64,000 nucleotides of DNA. Origin: Ostreococcus lucimarinus CCE9901. Its lineage: Eukaryota; Chlorophyta; Mamiellophyceae; Mamiellales; Bathycoccaceae. This document shows, one piece after another, positions 51,779-62,317 of this stretch (its first letter is position 1; every line of letters starts with the position of its first letter). A program made the position numbers and the translations under genes. Location of the stretch: NCBI RefSeq assembly GCF_000092065.1, contig NC_009355.1, positions 682,001-746,000 of the forward strand, in the 5' to 3' direction. The notes beneath the pieces were generated by a model. It saw only the letters and a program-made list of their open reading frames with translations. It was not told where the DNA came from and made no database searches.

Positions 51779-53296
51779 ATGACGGAGACGTCGTGTAAGG
51801 GCGACCACGGGCACGAGTACGACGTCGTCGTCATCGGCGGTGGCTCCGGCGGGCTCGCCGCGGCGAAAGAAGCGGCGAAACACGGCGCGAAAACGATGTG
51901 TCTGGACTTCGTCAAGCCGAGCCCGGCGGGGACGACGTGGGGACTCGGCGGGACGTGCGTGAACGTCGGATGCATCCCGAAGAAGCTCATGCATCAAGCG
52001 GGGATCCTGGGAGAGTCGTTCAGCGATGCGCGGGAGTACGGGTGGAAACTCGCGAGCGAAGGACACGATTGGGGGAAGATGGTGGAACAGATTCAAAACC
52101 ACATCGGGTCGCTGAATTTCGGGTATCGCACGACGCTGCGAGAGAAGAACGTGACGTACGTGAACGCGTACGGACGGTTTAAGGATAAGAATACGATCAT
52201 CGCGACGAAAAAGAATGGACAAGAACAGGTGATCACGACGGATAAAGTGGTCGTCGCGGTGGGAGGACGACCGTCGTATCCCGACGCGCCGGGGGCGAAG
52301 GAATGTTGCATCACGAGCGACGATATTTTTTCCAAGCCCGAGGCGCCGGGGAAGACGCTGTGCGTGGGCGCGTCGTACATCTCGCTCGAAACCGCTGGGT
52401 TCTTGACCGCGCTTGGGTTTGACACGGCGGTGGCGATTCGATCGATTCCGCTGCGTGGATTTGATCAAGAAGTCGCGGAGAAGATTGTCAAGTACATGGG
52501 CGAGCACGGCACGCGCTTCTTACGCGATTCGCAACCGACGGTGTTCGAAAAGCAAGAGGATGGCAAGATCAAAGTAACGTTTGAAAACACCATGTTCGGA
52601 AACACGTTTGAGGAAACTTTCGACACCGTCGTGTGCGCCGTCGGAAGAGACGCGGTTACGGAAGGCTTGGACCTTCCCGCGGCTGGCGTCGAGTTCAACC
52701 CGAAGAACGGTAAAATCGCGTGCGTAGACGAGCAAACCAACGTGGATAACATTTACGCCATCGGCGACGTGCTCGACACGCGCCAAGAGCTCACGCCCGT
52801 AGCCATCAAGGCGGGTGTGCGGCTGATGCGACGCGTCTTCGCGGATACTCCGTACAAGGAAAAGATGAACTACGACCTCGTGCCCACGACTGTCTTCACT
52901 CCGCTCGAGTACGGCACGATTGGCATGAGCGAAGAGCTCGCGGTGGAGACGTACGGCGCGGATAATGTCGAGTGCTACGTGTCTTACTTCAAGCCTTTGG
53001 AGTGGACGTTGAACCACGAGGAGCACAAAGGCGTGCCCGTTCGCGGCGACAACGCGTGCTACGTCAAGCTCATCACCAATTTGGCTGACGACGAGCGCGT
53101 TGTTGGTTTCCATTACTTGGGACCGAATGCCGGGGAGGTGACGCAAGGCTACGCCGTAGCGATGAAGATGGGCGCGACGAAGAAAGACTTCGATGAGACG
53201 GTCGGCATTCACCCGACGGTTTCCGAAGAGTTTACGATTCTCGAAATCACGAAGCGCAGTGGCATCGACCCCACAAAGAAAGGCTGCTGAGGATAA
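51779..53296 (+). CDS. TXNRD: Thioredoxin reductase, selenocysteine-containing
   Basis: 505-residue large-type thioredoxin reductase using FAD and NADPH. The FAD motif GGGSGGLAA is at about 20-28 and the redox disulfide CVNVGC at 60-65. The NADP region is also visible but reads GASYISLETAG. The dimer-interface HPTVSEEF carries the active-site His. The frame meets TGA at 53288-53290 immediately after Gly-Cys, then GGA and TAA (53294-53296). Read as selenocysteine this gives the animal-type Gly-Cys-Sec-Gly end. A hairpin fitting a SECIS lies about 135 bases downstream. Without recoding the enzyme would lack its C-terminal redox centre. Confidence 0.93.
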
Positions 53297-53423
53297 GTCA
53301 GCCACCGTGCGCGTGGAGTAGAGTGGAAACTGGGGCGCATTTTGCCCATTCGGCTCTTTCCATACGGTGGCTCGCTTTCGCTATGAAACACGAAAGCTCT
53401 CTCTGCGCAATTCGATCAATGAG

Positions 53424-53496
53424 GAAACCAGAAACAGTGACGATGAACGTCGTAAACACACTCAATGTGTCGACGTCATTTGATGAAGCTGGTTTC
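53424..53496 (+). promoter_or_regulatory. Candidate SECIS element of the thioredoxin reductase mRNA
   Basis: Stem 1 pairs GAAACCAG (53424-53431) with CTGGTTTC (53489-53496). Inside are GTGA (53437-53440) and TGAT (53481-53484), which can form the tandem G-A core. Helix 2 pairs ACGTCG (53447-53452) with CGACGT (53471-53476) plus flanking pairs, and ACACA pairs with TGTGT in a small upper stem. The unpaired AAA at 53454-53456 suits the conserved apical adenines. This fits a form 2 eukaryotic SECIS with RTGA instead of the common ATGA. Folding was done by eye. Confidence 0.6.
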
Positions 53497-53689
53497 ATTC
53501 TCGAATGTTCATGCGAACACGATTTCTCGCGCAAATCTATTTTGCGCGACGAGCGAAAGATCGCTTCGCGAACGCGAGAACCATGATTGAGATGCGTTAG
53601 GGATCAACAGCAACGATCATTGCATACTTTGTATTACAGACGTTTACAGACCTACGTCACACGCGCGCACCCCCAGCCTCGACACTAAT

Positions 53690-55339
53690 TTACCCCAATA
53701 CCATGCGAGCGACGCGAGTCTTCCACTCCGCGGGCGGCGAATACACTAGGGGAGGATCGGTGATCAAACCAAACCCCAAAAACCCAAGCCCGCGCGTCTT
53801 TTGTAACACAGGCTTTTCGCGTTGGAAACAATCGACAGAGTATCTGCCGTGGTATCTGCCGAAACCACTTTCGCCGACGCCACCGAAGGGTAATCCATCG
53901 TGAGCGCAGTGCGTCAACGTGCCGTTGACGGTGACCCCGCCGGCGTGTGTGTTATCAATTAATATACGCGTCTTCGACGCTGTTCGAGAGAACACGTACA
54001 TACTGAGTGGTTTGGGTTTCGATCGAATCAAGTCAACCGCCTGACCGAGAGTTTTATACGGCAAGACACACAAAATCGGCGCGAAGAGCTCCGCGTTCAT
54101 GAACGGTGACTTTTCGCTGGCGCACTTTACCACTGTTGGTTCAACCATGCGCCTTGTGACGTCATATCCTCCGCCGCATATGATCTGATCGCCCTCAACG
54201 CCCGATTTCGCGTCGTCGAGCATCTTGCCAATCTTTGCCATCCGAGATGCCGGGTTAGGACCACCGATGCGCGCCATGGCGCCATCGACGGACGCGTCCG
54301 GAACGAAGCGATTTGCCCATGTCTTACACAACTCCATGAAGCGGTCGGCGCGTGATTCATGACAAATCACGTACTCTGGTGCGATGCATTGTTGGCCGCA
54401 ATTGATTGTGCGACCCCACATGCACTGCTTCGCCGCTATGTTGAGGTCCGCGCAATCTGTGACGACGACAGGATTCTTTCCTCCTAGCTCGAGCACCGTC
54501 GGCGTCAAATTTTCGGCAGCGGCGCGCGCGACTATCTTCCCCACGGTCGTGGATCCAGTGAAAAATATCATGTCAAACTTTTCCTTCAGAACGGTCTGCA
54601 TGACGTCTATTCCATCCCCTTTCACCTCGCTCCCTACGCACTGCACCACGCGCGGGTCGCAATACTGCCGCAACAACTTCACCAACAATGCCGTCGACAC
54701 CGCACTTTCGTTCGATGGCTTCAACACCACAGTGTTCCCAGCCGCAATCGCGCCAGCCAACGGCACCAGACTCAACATGAATGGGAAATTCCAACTCGAG
54801 CACACCAACGCGCAACCGCGTGGCTGCTTCTCCGTCCACTGACTCGAAGGCCACGTGATCAATCGCTGCGTCCACACCCTGCGTCTCCCCGTCCACGCGC
54901 GCAGGTTATTCACCATCGCTTTAATCTCCGATCGAGGCAGTATCACATCGTAATACAACGCCTCCACGCCGACTCGAGACAAATCTTCTCGCAGCGCCGC
55001 CAACATCTCGGCTTCGTGCTCGCGAATCATCTTCAGCAGCGCCATGAGCTGCTGTCGCCGTTTCTGCAGCGGGAGCGACAACCCTGCCGCGAAACACGCG
55101 CGCATATCTTCACACACGTCTGGGATCTCGCTCAGCGTCGGTCCGCGCGCGACTTTCGCGGCGTCGTCGACGAATTTCAGCGTCAATCCGGGCAGTTGAA
55201 AGTATTGCGATTTCTTCGCGTACACCCCCGGCGTGGCGAAGAACCGAGCGATGAAGACGCATAGCAGCGCGACGATCACGGCCAGCACGTCGATTGCCAC
55301 CTCGCCGTTCTCTTCGACGTCGTAAAAAAAGTCGAGCAT
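53690..55339 (-). CDS. Membrane-bound aldehyde dehydrogenase (ALDH3-like)
   Basis: 549 residues. An N-terminal hydrophobic segment (VAIDVLAVIVALLCVFIARFF, about 14-34) anchors the protein to a membrane. The catalytic domain has the family landmarks CSSWNFPFMLSLVPLAGAIA, GNTVVLKPSNESA, FFTGSTTVGK, LELGGKNPVVV with the general-base Glu, and INCGQQCIAPEYV with the catalytic Cys. FAPILCVL and GGVGESGFGRYHG follow. It resembles ALDH3/fatty aldehyde dehydrogenases, which oxidise long-chain aldehydes, often at ER or chloroplast membranes. The ATG at 55339 is the first true ATG before the anchor. Confidence 0.9.
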   Translation of the reverse strand: MLDFFYDVEENGEVAIDVLAVIVALLCVFIARFFATPGVYAKKSQYFQLPGLTLKFVDDAAKVARGPTLSEIPDVCEDMRACFAAGLSLPLQKRRQQLMALLKMIREHEAEMLAALREDLSRVGVEALYYDVILPRSEIKAMVNNLRAWTGRRRVWTQRLITWPSSQWTEKQPRGCALVCSSWNFPFMLSLVPLAGAIAAGNTVVLKPSNESAVSTALLVKLLRQYCDPRVVQCVGSEVKGDGIDVMQTVLKEKFDMIFFTGSTTVGKIVARAAAENLTPTVLELGGKNPVVVTDCADLNIAAKQCMWGRTINCGQQCIAPEYVICHESRADRFMELCKTWANRFVPDASVDGAMARIGGPNPASRMAKIGKMLDDAKSGVEGDQIICGGGYDVTRRMVEPTVVKCASEKSPFMNAELFAPILCVLPYKTLGQAVDLIRSKPKPLSMYVFSRTASKTRILIDNTHAGGVTVNGTLTHCAHDGLPFGGVGESGFGRYHGRYSVDCFQREKPVLQKTRGLGFLGFGLITDPPLVYSPPAEWKTRVARMVLG

Positions 55340-55485
55340 CGCGCGAAGGCTCACGCGAGCGCGCGAGTGCGGCAATCTGTCAAAGCAAAGCGCGACTACG
55401 AGCGAGAGGCGGGGTCATCGGTTACATATGAATAGCTGCGTCTCGATTTACAAAATCATCGCGGTGTGAGCGATGTGACGATGCG

Positions 55486-56190
55486 TTAGTTTTTCGCCGC
55501 CTTTTCCGCTTGCGGTCGGCCCTCGACGCGTCCAAACTCAGCGACGGTGCAACCGAGCGCCTCGAGATTTTGGAGAACGTACTTGTCGTCGACCGACGGG
55601 AACTCGGCGAGACCGGTGGGCAAATGCATGATGCACTCCAAAACGATATCCTTGCCGGATCGGTACTCGTCCATGTGACTCAACGTCACCCCCTTGGAGC
55701 ATAAGAATTCGGTGATTTCGTTCACCACGCCCTTTTTGAACGGCACGCTCATCGTCGCTTTACGCACATACGGCAAGAGCGGGGACGTCTCGCAGTACGG
55801 ACCCTTGATGTCTTGCACCGTGTTTTTCGCCGGAAACACGGAAAAGAAATCAAACACTTGTCCCTCGAATTGCTTTTTAAGCGCCATCGGGTCCACGTTC
55901 GTCACCAAGAACATGTTCGAAGCCCGACCGCCGAGTCGGACGTTGCGCGACTCCTTAATCTCTGCCCCCGACGCTTCGATCATGCGGTGCACCTCACTGA
56001 CGGGTTTTTGAGCTCCAATCATCGTCACCAGAAGCGGCGCGTCCGCGCTGGCCGCGAACGCGCGCGTCCCCGCGACGCGCGTTCCGATGGTTTGTCCAAG
56101 ACTCATCAGCGCGTTATCCACAAAAGACGCGCCCTCGGCGCGTCGCAACGCGCCCGCGGCGCGTCGGCACGCGTGACGCGCGGCGTACAT
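55486..56190 (-). CDS. ACT-domain protein, GcvR-like, organelle-targeted
   Basis: 234 residues. The first about 50 are Arg/Ala-rich and probably target a mitochondrion or plastid. Two ACT-like modules follow: LLVTMIGAQKPVSEVHRMIEAS at about 52-73, and SVPFKKGVVNEITEFLCSKG at about 149-170. Tandem ACT modules without an enzyme resemble bacterial GcvR and related regulators of amino-acid metabolism; ligand and partner are unknown. Its start is 160 bases from the divergent COQ5 gene. The C-terminus ends in a short Lys/Ala-rich tail. Confidence 0.7.
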   Translation of the reverse strand: MYAARHACRRAAGALRRAEGASFVDNALMSLGQTIGTRVAGTRAFAASADAPLLVTMIGAQKPVSEVHRMIEASGAEIKESRNVRLGGRASNMFLVTNVDPMALKKQFEGQVFDFFSVFPAKNTVQDIKGPYCETSPLLPYVRKATMSVPFKKGVVNEITEFLCSKGVTLSHMDEYRSGKDIVLECIMHLPTGLAEFPSVDDKYVLQNLEALGCTVAEFGRVEGRPQAEKAAKN

Positions 56191-56350
56191 AATTCGATGC
56201 GCGCTTCGATGCGGGCGATCGTCGTCGCGCGCGCGCGTCGCAGAATATCGCGCGTTCGACGAAGAAAATACCCGATTGAGCCCCCTCTCGAACGCGACGA
56301 TCCGCCGGAAAACGCGACGCGCGCGACCGCGCGAGGACGAGCGCGCCGGC

Positions 56351-57304
56351 ATGGCGCTCCGAGTGTTCGCGTCGAGATGTGCGCGCGGCGCGGCGCGCGT
56401 CTCGAGCGCGCGCGCGTTCGCGACGTCGCCGTCAACGACGGCGGACGAACCGCCGACGACAGCGGACGAAGCGTCGACGTCGTCGACGCATCGCGGCGAA
56501 GCGAAGACGGCGAGCTTCGGTTACGTCGAAGTCGACGCTCGGGAGAAGGAATCGCTCGTCAGGGGGGTGTTCGAGCGCGTGGCGCCGTCGTACGACGTGA
56601 TGAATGATTTGATGTCCGCGGGCGTGCACAGGCTGTGGAAGGATTACTTTGTGAGTAAAGTTGGCGTGTTCGCGGGGATGACGCACTTGGACGTCGCGGG
56701 AGGGACTGGGGACATCGCGTTTCGCGTGCTGCGAGCGCTGCAGAGAGTTGAGCGCGAGGCTGAGCTCGATGGCCAGGTTTTGGATGCGAATACGCGAGGT
56801 AAAGTCGTGGTGAGCGACATCAACCCGGCGATGTTGCGCGAGGGGATGAAACGAGCCACGCAGCGTGGGTTGAATCAAGAGCAATTAACCTGGCTGGAGG
56901 GCAACGCGGAAAAATTGCCCGTCGAGGACGAGTCCGTCGATGTGTACACGATCGCGTTCGGGTTGAGAAACGTAACGGATACGAGGGCGGCGATCGCAGA
57001 CGCCTACCGATGTCTGAAACCCGGAGGAAAGTACATGATTTTGGAGTTCAGTCACGTCGAGAACGAAATTCTTAAGCAAGTGTATGACTTTTATAGCTTC
57101 AACGTGATTCCAAAGCTCGGTGAGCTAGTCGCACGCGATAGAGGATCATATCAGTACTTGGTGGAAAGCATCAGGAAGTTTCCACCACAGGAAAAGTTGA
57201 AATCCATGATGCGAGACGTCGGCTTTAAGCACGTGAGTCATGAAAACTTGACCGGAGGTATGGTGGCCGTACACACCGGCTACAAGACCAAGGATCGAAT
57301 TTAG
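56351..57304 (+). CDS. COQ5: COQ5/UbiE C-methyltransferase
   Basis: 317 residues. An Arg/Ala/Ser-rich N-terminus (about 1-45) is a mitochondrial targeting sequence. UbiE motifs follow: GYVEVDAREKESLVRGVFER, APSYDVMNDLMSAGVHRLWK, the SAM site DVAGGTGDIAFRVL at about 114-127, YTIAFGLRNVTD and the C-terminal SYQYLVESIRKFP..GGMVAVHTGYK. It C-methylates the benzoquinone ring during ubiquinone synthesis. Length and order are complete. A plastid menaquinone/phylloquinone-type homologue is less likely because the signal looks mitochondrial. Confidence 0.93.
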   Translation: MALRVFASRCARGAARVSSARAFATSPSTTADEPPTTADEASTSSTHRGEAKTASFGYVEVDAREKESLVRGVFERVAPSYDVMNDLMSAGVHRLWKDYFVSKVGVFAGMTHLDVAGGTGDIAFRVLRALQRVEREAELDGQVLDANTRGKVVVSDINPAMLREGMKRATQRGLNQEQLTWLEGNAEKLPVEDESVDVYTIAFGLRNVTDTRAAIADAYRCLKPGGKYMILEFSHVENEILKQVYDFYSFNVIPKLGELVARDRGSYQYLVESIRKFPPQEKLKSMMRDVGFKHVSHENLTGGMVAVHTGYKTKDRI

Positions 57305-57337
57305 CATTTCTTCAGTTTTAAAACAAGCAAAGCATTT

Positions 57338-59238
57338 TTAAAGCGACGCTTCGGAATCGACGAATGCGAAAGGATCGAAATCTTCGTCGTCAGCCTCCAT
57401 GGCCAACGCGCGAACCTCATTCTTGAGTTCTTTCTTCGACCTTTTAGTCGTTTTCGCCTTCTTACGCGCAAGCGGTATTGCCGTCATCGGTCGCTTTGAA
57501 GCGATGGGCACTCGCTCATCCGGCGGAGACTCTTCGTCTTGACGAGGTTGAGGCCGCGAACGCGCCCGCCGCTTGCTCGAACCGAGATGCGGCGTCGGGA
57601 GTGCTTCTTCTCTTTGAGAACCCAATGATTTAGGACCCGAACGCTGCTTCGATCTCTGCTTGGGTGGTTTGGGCACTTCAAGTTCCTCATCGACAGTCTC
57701 ACGCGAACGTCGTAGCTCTTCGCGAAGTTCGTTGATCGAAGTCTCGAGCAAATCAATCTTTTCGTTTTTCGCCGCAAGCTGACGCGCATGCTCCTCGTCC
57801 TTCTTGTTGATCCATTCTTTGTTTTGCTTCGTCAGCAATTCTATTTGCTTTTCCATTTTTTCGTTCACTTTGGTTTCGTGCAGTTTATTCGTCGCCTCGT
57901 GTTTGCGCTCGAGAGCTTCGTACTCCTCTTTGAGTCGCGTTCGAGTCGACTCGATTTCAGCCGTCAAAGCTTCGATTTTTTCACGCTGTTCGGCACCAGA
58001 CGTTTCAAGCTTTTTATTTTGAGCGTGAAACATCTCACGTTCTTCCTCGGCGTGCTTCAGTTTCATCGCTAGATCGAGCTTTGCCTCATCTGCTTCAGCG
58101 ATTTTCTCCCTCATTGATTCGACTTGTTCGTTCATCTCCATTTCCGCTTGGTCTACTTTTTTCTTGTTTTCAGCATTTTCAGCTTTGATGGTGGCGAGCG
58201 ATCGCTTGATTTTATCGAGCTCTTTTGTTCTAGCAGCTAGTTGCGGCGTCAGCTCGTGTATCTGGCGCTCAAGTTCGACTTGCTTTTCTTCCCAACTGCT
58301 CGTTTGAGCCTGTGCGGCTGCCGACTTTTCACGCTCCCGTTCGAGCTCGTCGTCTTTCGCCGCTAGTTGCTTCTCCACTATTCGCAACTTTTCATCATGA
58401 AGCGATCGCAAACTTTTCTCTATCTTCTCGTGTTCCTGCTCGAGCCGCTTCATCATTTGCTCCTTCGTTTGCACGACTTCTTCGCTAGCTTTGAGTTGGA
58501 TTTCGACTTTGGCGGAGCGATCGCTCAAGGCGTTCAACTGCGTGTTCAGCGTCTCCTTTTCCGTCTCGAGCGCATTCAAGCGGACGTTCGCGTTGTCCAA
58601 TTTCAACTGCATTTCGCCCATATCAGCGCTCAACTTGCGCGTATGTCGCTTCATTCGATCGCACTCTTCCTTCTTCAACGCCAACTCTTCGGAGATCGAC
58701 GACACCCGCTCCATCATTTCCTTGTCATCCTTCAAGCGATCCTCCACCAATTTCGAGGACACGTCGTAATTTCCTTTCGCCTCCTCCAGTAAGACCCCCG
58801 CGCGCGCCTGGTTGGCTTTGATATCGTGTATGATCTCCTCCAACTCCTGCTGCTTCATCAACAATTCTCTTCGCTCTCGCTTTCCGCTCTCCAACGTCGC
58901 CTTCAAAGCCGCGCACTGCGCCAACGCCGCGCCGCGTTCGTGTTCTAATCGCTGGATCTCCTCTCTCTGTTCCTCGTTCATGCGCTTCAGATCATCGCTC
59001 GCAGCCTTCATCGCGATGTATTCCGACGCAATCCGTCCTACGCCGAGCGCGAGCGTGGCGATCGTCCGTCAGTCAGATCTGCCCGTCGTCCGTCGTCGAT
59101 CGGCGTGGCGCGCGTTCTCGGACAAAACGAGGCACCCGAGCGCGCACCAGTCTCCGCGCGTAACCCCGTGAGCGTGCCCGTCGCCTGGCTCGTCGGTGCG
59201 CTCAAAACGGTCGTGCGAGAAAACGAACGCATCTCCAT
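57338..59238 (-). CDS. Long coiled-coil protein of unknown function
   Basis: Two-exon model of 596 residues. Exon 1 (59148-59238) encodes MEMRSFSRTTVLSAPTSQAT and so on; the 110-base intron (59038-59147, donor GTGCGC, branch CTGAC, acceptor TAG) joins in phase to GRIASEYIAMKAASDDLKRM. From about residue 40 to 470 it is continuous coiled coil. The end is basic and Ser/Pro-rich (SSKRRARSRP, RKKAKTTKRSKKE) with nuclear-signal-like runs, then an acidic DDEDFDPFAFVDSEASL. The rod with a basic tail recalls synaptonemal transverse filament proteins or other nuclear rods, but this is layout only. Confidence 0.72.
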
Positions 59239-59598
59239 CCGATCGCCGCGCGGCTCCGCGCTCGCGAACGCGAGTTCTCGTCCGCGAGCGCTCGCGGATG
59301 GGAGCTGCAATGAGGACGGTCGAGGCGCGACGTGTTTGCGAGCGACGTCGTCGACGACGCGCGGATGCGACATGGCGCGTCGGGCGAGAATCAACGGTAT
59401 CGGTCGAGACCTGTCTTCTATTCGAGCGTTGTCTCGCGCGCGTTGGTGCGCGTTGCGTCGAGTTGTGCGCGCTCGCGCGCGCGCGGTCTCGGAAGTGTCA
59501 GATCGTGAATAATCTTACTGTACGGTGCTAAATTTCGTTTGTTGGCGCCGAATGACGACGTCGTTTTCTATGTATGTGCGCGCTTGGAGCTCGAGCTG
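59239..59598. promoter_or_regulatory. Intergenic region between coiled-coil gene and CDKC
   Basis: 360 bases between two minus-strand genes, covering the promoter of the coiled-coil gene and the 3' end of CDKC. An AT-richer stretch at about 59505-59540 lies just beyond the CDKC stop codon and may hold its polyadenylation signal. The rest is CpG-rich, and no gene is supported. Confidence 0.35.
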
Positions 59599-61386
59599 CT
59601 AGCGCTTCTCATCGCGCTTGCTCTGATCCTGCTTGGAGGATCCGCCGGTCCAGCCCGCCGGCTTTTGTTGCCCGCCGCCGCTCCCGCCGGCGGCCCAACC
59701 AGCCGTCTTACTGCCGCGATAACCGCTGTACGATCCACCGCTCGCGCCAGTTTTGATGTTCAAATTTGAGTAGCTTCCAGTCTTACCGCCTAAACTGTTC
59801 AAGCCACCGCCTATACTTCCGAATCCTCCCAAAGCGTTGCCGCCGCGATTGGCGTAAGACTGGTGCTGCTGCGGCGGACCACTTGACCAACCAGCAGCGG
59901 ACGACCCTGCGCCGTATCGACCACTGGGTGCAGATGGCACGCCCGGACGGCCACTACCACCAGGAGGCGGGCGACCACCTCCGGGCGGTCGTGGACCGCC
60001 AGGGCCGGGGCCTCGTCTCATATCCGTCGGAGGCGGAGGCGCTCTGCCGTCGTCGGTGCGTTGTCTCTTATTCTGCTGCTCCGCCGCGGCGCGCTTTGCC
60101 TCTTGACGGCGCTTTTTCGTTTGGAACTCGTGCGAAGGCTCGTACCGAGGCAGGTCTTCAGGCTCGCACGCGATCGGATCTTCCCAGAACCAATCTGAAT
60201 CTAAAGCTTGAATCGCCGTGATCCGCTTTGCCGGATCTAACGTCAAGAAACGCTCGACCAAATCCTTCGCGCTCGGGGAAAACCGGGCGAAAACTTCGCG
60301 CAGTCTTCGCGGATAATGCTTCTTTTGCTTGAAATGTTTCGCGTACGGCAGCTTGTCGGCGTCCGGCCAGTTCTCCGGCGTCGGAGTACCGCAGAGCCTA
60401 AAGATGAGATCCAGTTGTTCCATCTCGCCTTTCCCAGGAAGAATCGGTTTTCCGTGCACGAGTTCGGCGAAAATGCAACCCGCACTCCACATGTCGACGC
60501 TCGGACCGTACTGTGTCGCACCGAGTAACAGCTCGGGCGGACGATACCAAAGTGTGATGACTCGGTTCGTCAGCGGATTTGCGTTTTCGTTCGTAATCGA
60601 CTTCGCCAAACCAAAATCCGCCAGCTTCAGCACCCCGTTGTTGTTGATGAGCAAGTTACTTCCTTTGATATCGCGATGAAGAATATTGTTGATGTGACAG
60701 TAATGCAAACCCGTGAGCAGCTGCTTCATGTAACACTTTATCTGCGGCAAGCTAAACTTCATACCTGGCCGTTCCGCCAGCCCGGTGAGGTCGTGATCCA
60801 TGTACTCAAACACCAAGTAAATGCTCCCCTTGTGTCCATTCGACGCGTTCGCCTTAGAGGTGACGATCTCTTTCAAATCAACCACGTTTTTGTGCCGAAG
60901 TTTCTTCAAGATTTTAATCTCTCGAATAGCCGTGATTGGGAACCCTTCCTTCTCGTTGTCCATTCGAATCTTCTTTAGCGCCACGATGTCTTGCGTCTCC
61001 TTGCATCGAGCCATGTACACCTGCGTTAACAACGGAAACACGCTCGTCGGTGAGTCTCTTAGCTCGGGTCGGGCGCGACGGTGCGCGTTCGCGGCGGCGT
61101 CTATGTCTCGTCGCGATCTTCCATTCCTTCCCCTCGCGTTCGCTTTGTTCGCTTCGCGCGCGCGGCTCGCTCGTCACCTCGCACGCACCTGTCCGTACGT
61201 CCCCTCGCCCACTTGTTCGAGCTTCTCGTAGCACTCCACGCTGCGCGCGCCCCAGTTTTCGTAGCGACGCGGCGTCACACCGCCTTGCGCCGCGGTGGAT
61301 CTGTTGGCGGCGTCGACTTCGTTTCGTGCGCGCGCCGGCGCGCTCGCGCCCGGGGCGGCGTGCGGACCGCCTTGAGGTCCCGCCAT
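59599..61386 (-). CDS. CDKC: Cyclin-dependent kinase C (CDK9/CDK12-type)
   Basis: Two-exon model of 539 residues. Exon 1 (61189-61386) gives a Gly/Ala/Pro-rich start and YEKLEQVGEGTYGQ with the P-loop. The 168-base intron (61021-61188, donor GTGCGT, acceptor CAG) joins to VYMARCKETQDIVALKKIRM. The cyclin helix reads PITAIRE, typical of CDKC; HRDIKGSN, DFGLA and VITLWYRPPELLLGA complete the kinase, ending near residue 365. A Gly/Pro/Ser-rich tail of about 170 residues follows, as in plant CDKC;2. The kinase should phosphorylate the RNA polymerase II C-terminal domain with a T-type cyclin. Confidence 0.95.
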
Positions 61387-61583
61387 CGCGCTAAGCGGCG
61401 CTGCAACGCGAGTACGGACGCACGGAGGCGCGTCTCGTTCTGAGGATCGCGCGGCCTCGGCGCGTCGAAGCGCGAACGTGGCGCGTCGAGGCGCGCGAAC
61501 GCGACGCGCGGATGCGCGGATGCGCGAATGCGACCGAAGGAGAATACAAAGAAATAATACAGGCAATGCGATGTGCTAGGATG

Positions 61584-62009
61584 CTAATTTGCCAACACGC
61601 TCGCGTACGCGTCCAACGCCTCGTCGAACGCCGCGGACTCGAACGGTTCGAGCGGCGACAGCGCCGGATTCTTCACCACGTACTCGACGTATATGTTGGC
61701 GTATATGTGCCGCATGATGGCTTGGAGATCACCCGCGCGCACGTCCGTTGTGAGCATCATGCGTAACCCGGTGGCGGTTTCGAAGTAGTGCAGCTTGTAG
61801 TTGTTCGTCGTGAATGCATAAAAGTTGCACGCGCCGTGTTCGCCACCCGTCGGGTCCAGCTGGCGCGCGAAATCTTTCAGCGTGAAGAACAGCCCGAACA
61901 GGGTTTTATGTTCGGTGGTTTCATCCCCTCCCGCGCGCTCGCGGGCCCAGTTTCGGTAGTGCATGCACTCGCCTTTGGCGTTGAAGATGTAAAAGGTGAA
62001 GAGCTTCAT
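61584..62009 (-). CDS. TRAPPC1: TRAPP complex subunit TRAPPC1/Bet5
   Basis: 141 residues, a longin-like fold. FTFYIFNAKGECMHYRNWAR opens the protein; KTLFGLFFTLKDFARQLDP, FYAFTTNNYKLHYFETATGL and RHIYANIYVEYVVKNPALSP follow, matching Bet5/TRAPPC1 over its full length. It is a core subunit of the TRAPP Rab1 exchange complex in ER-Golgi traffic and autophagy. Downstream, 61387-61583 is the short gap to the CDKC start. Upstream is about 300 bases of non-coding DNA. Confidence 0.93.
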   Translation of the reverse strand: MKLFTFYIFNAKGECMHYRNWARERAGGDETTEHKTLFGLFFTLKDFARQLDPTGGEHGACNFYAFTTNNYKLHYFETATGLRMMLTTDVRAGDLQAIMRHIYANIYVEYVVKNPALSPLEPFESAAFDEALDAYASVLAN

Positions 62010-62317
62010 CGACGTCGGTCGACGCGCGGCGGCGGCCTCGCTGGCTGTGAGCGATAACAGAAGTCCTCGCGATCGATGTGCGCGTTGCCTGCGCGCGCGA
62101 TCAGCGCCTCGGGTCGAGGCGTGCGGCGCGCACTGCGGGTGCTCGTCGCGCGAGTTTCGGTCGGTTTGCAAAAGCTCTGCGAGATATTACAAGGCGGCGA
62201 GACGCATTTGGCCGTTTAAGACGGCAGAATCGCCCTGGCGCGGCTACAAAATTGCAGAAGATACATGTTGCGGGATGTACAGTCCATTTTGGGACGGATT
62301 TGTGTACAGATAAACTA
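62010..62317. promoter_or_regulatory. Intergenic region upstream of TRAPPC1
   Basis: About 308 bases between TRAPPC1 start and the stop codon of the GDPD gene, both on the minus strand. It is less GC-rich near 62230-62317, which probably belongs to the 3' end of the GDPD gene. The part near 62010-62160 is CpG-rich and should hold the TRAPPC1 promoter. No gene seen. Confidence 0.35.

Noticed and set aside
59038-59394. Separate small gene upstream of the long coiled-coil gene
   Set aside because: Its first part is explained as exon 1 of the coiled-coil gene, with matching phase and splice signals; the rest is intron.
62009-62171. N-terminal extension of TRAPPC1
   Set aside because: The extension is Arg/Ala-rich and the longin fold begins exactly at the ATG at 62009.
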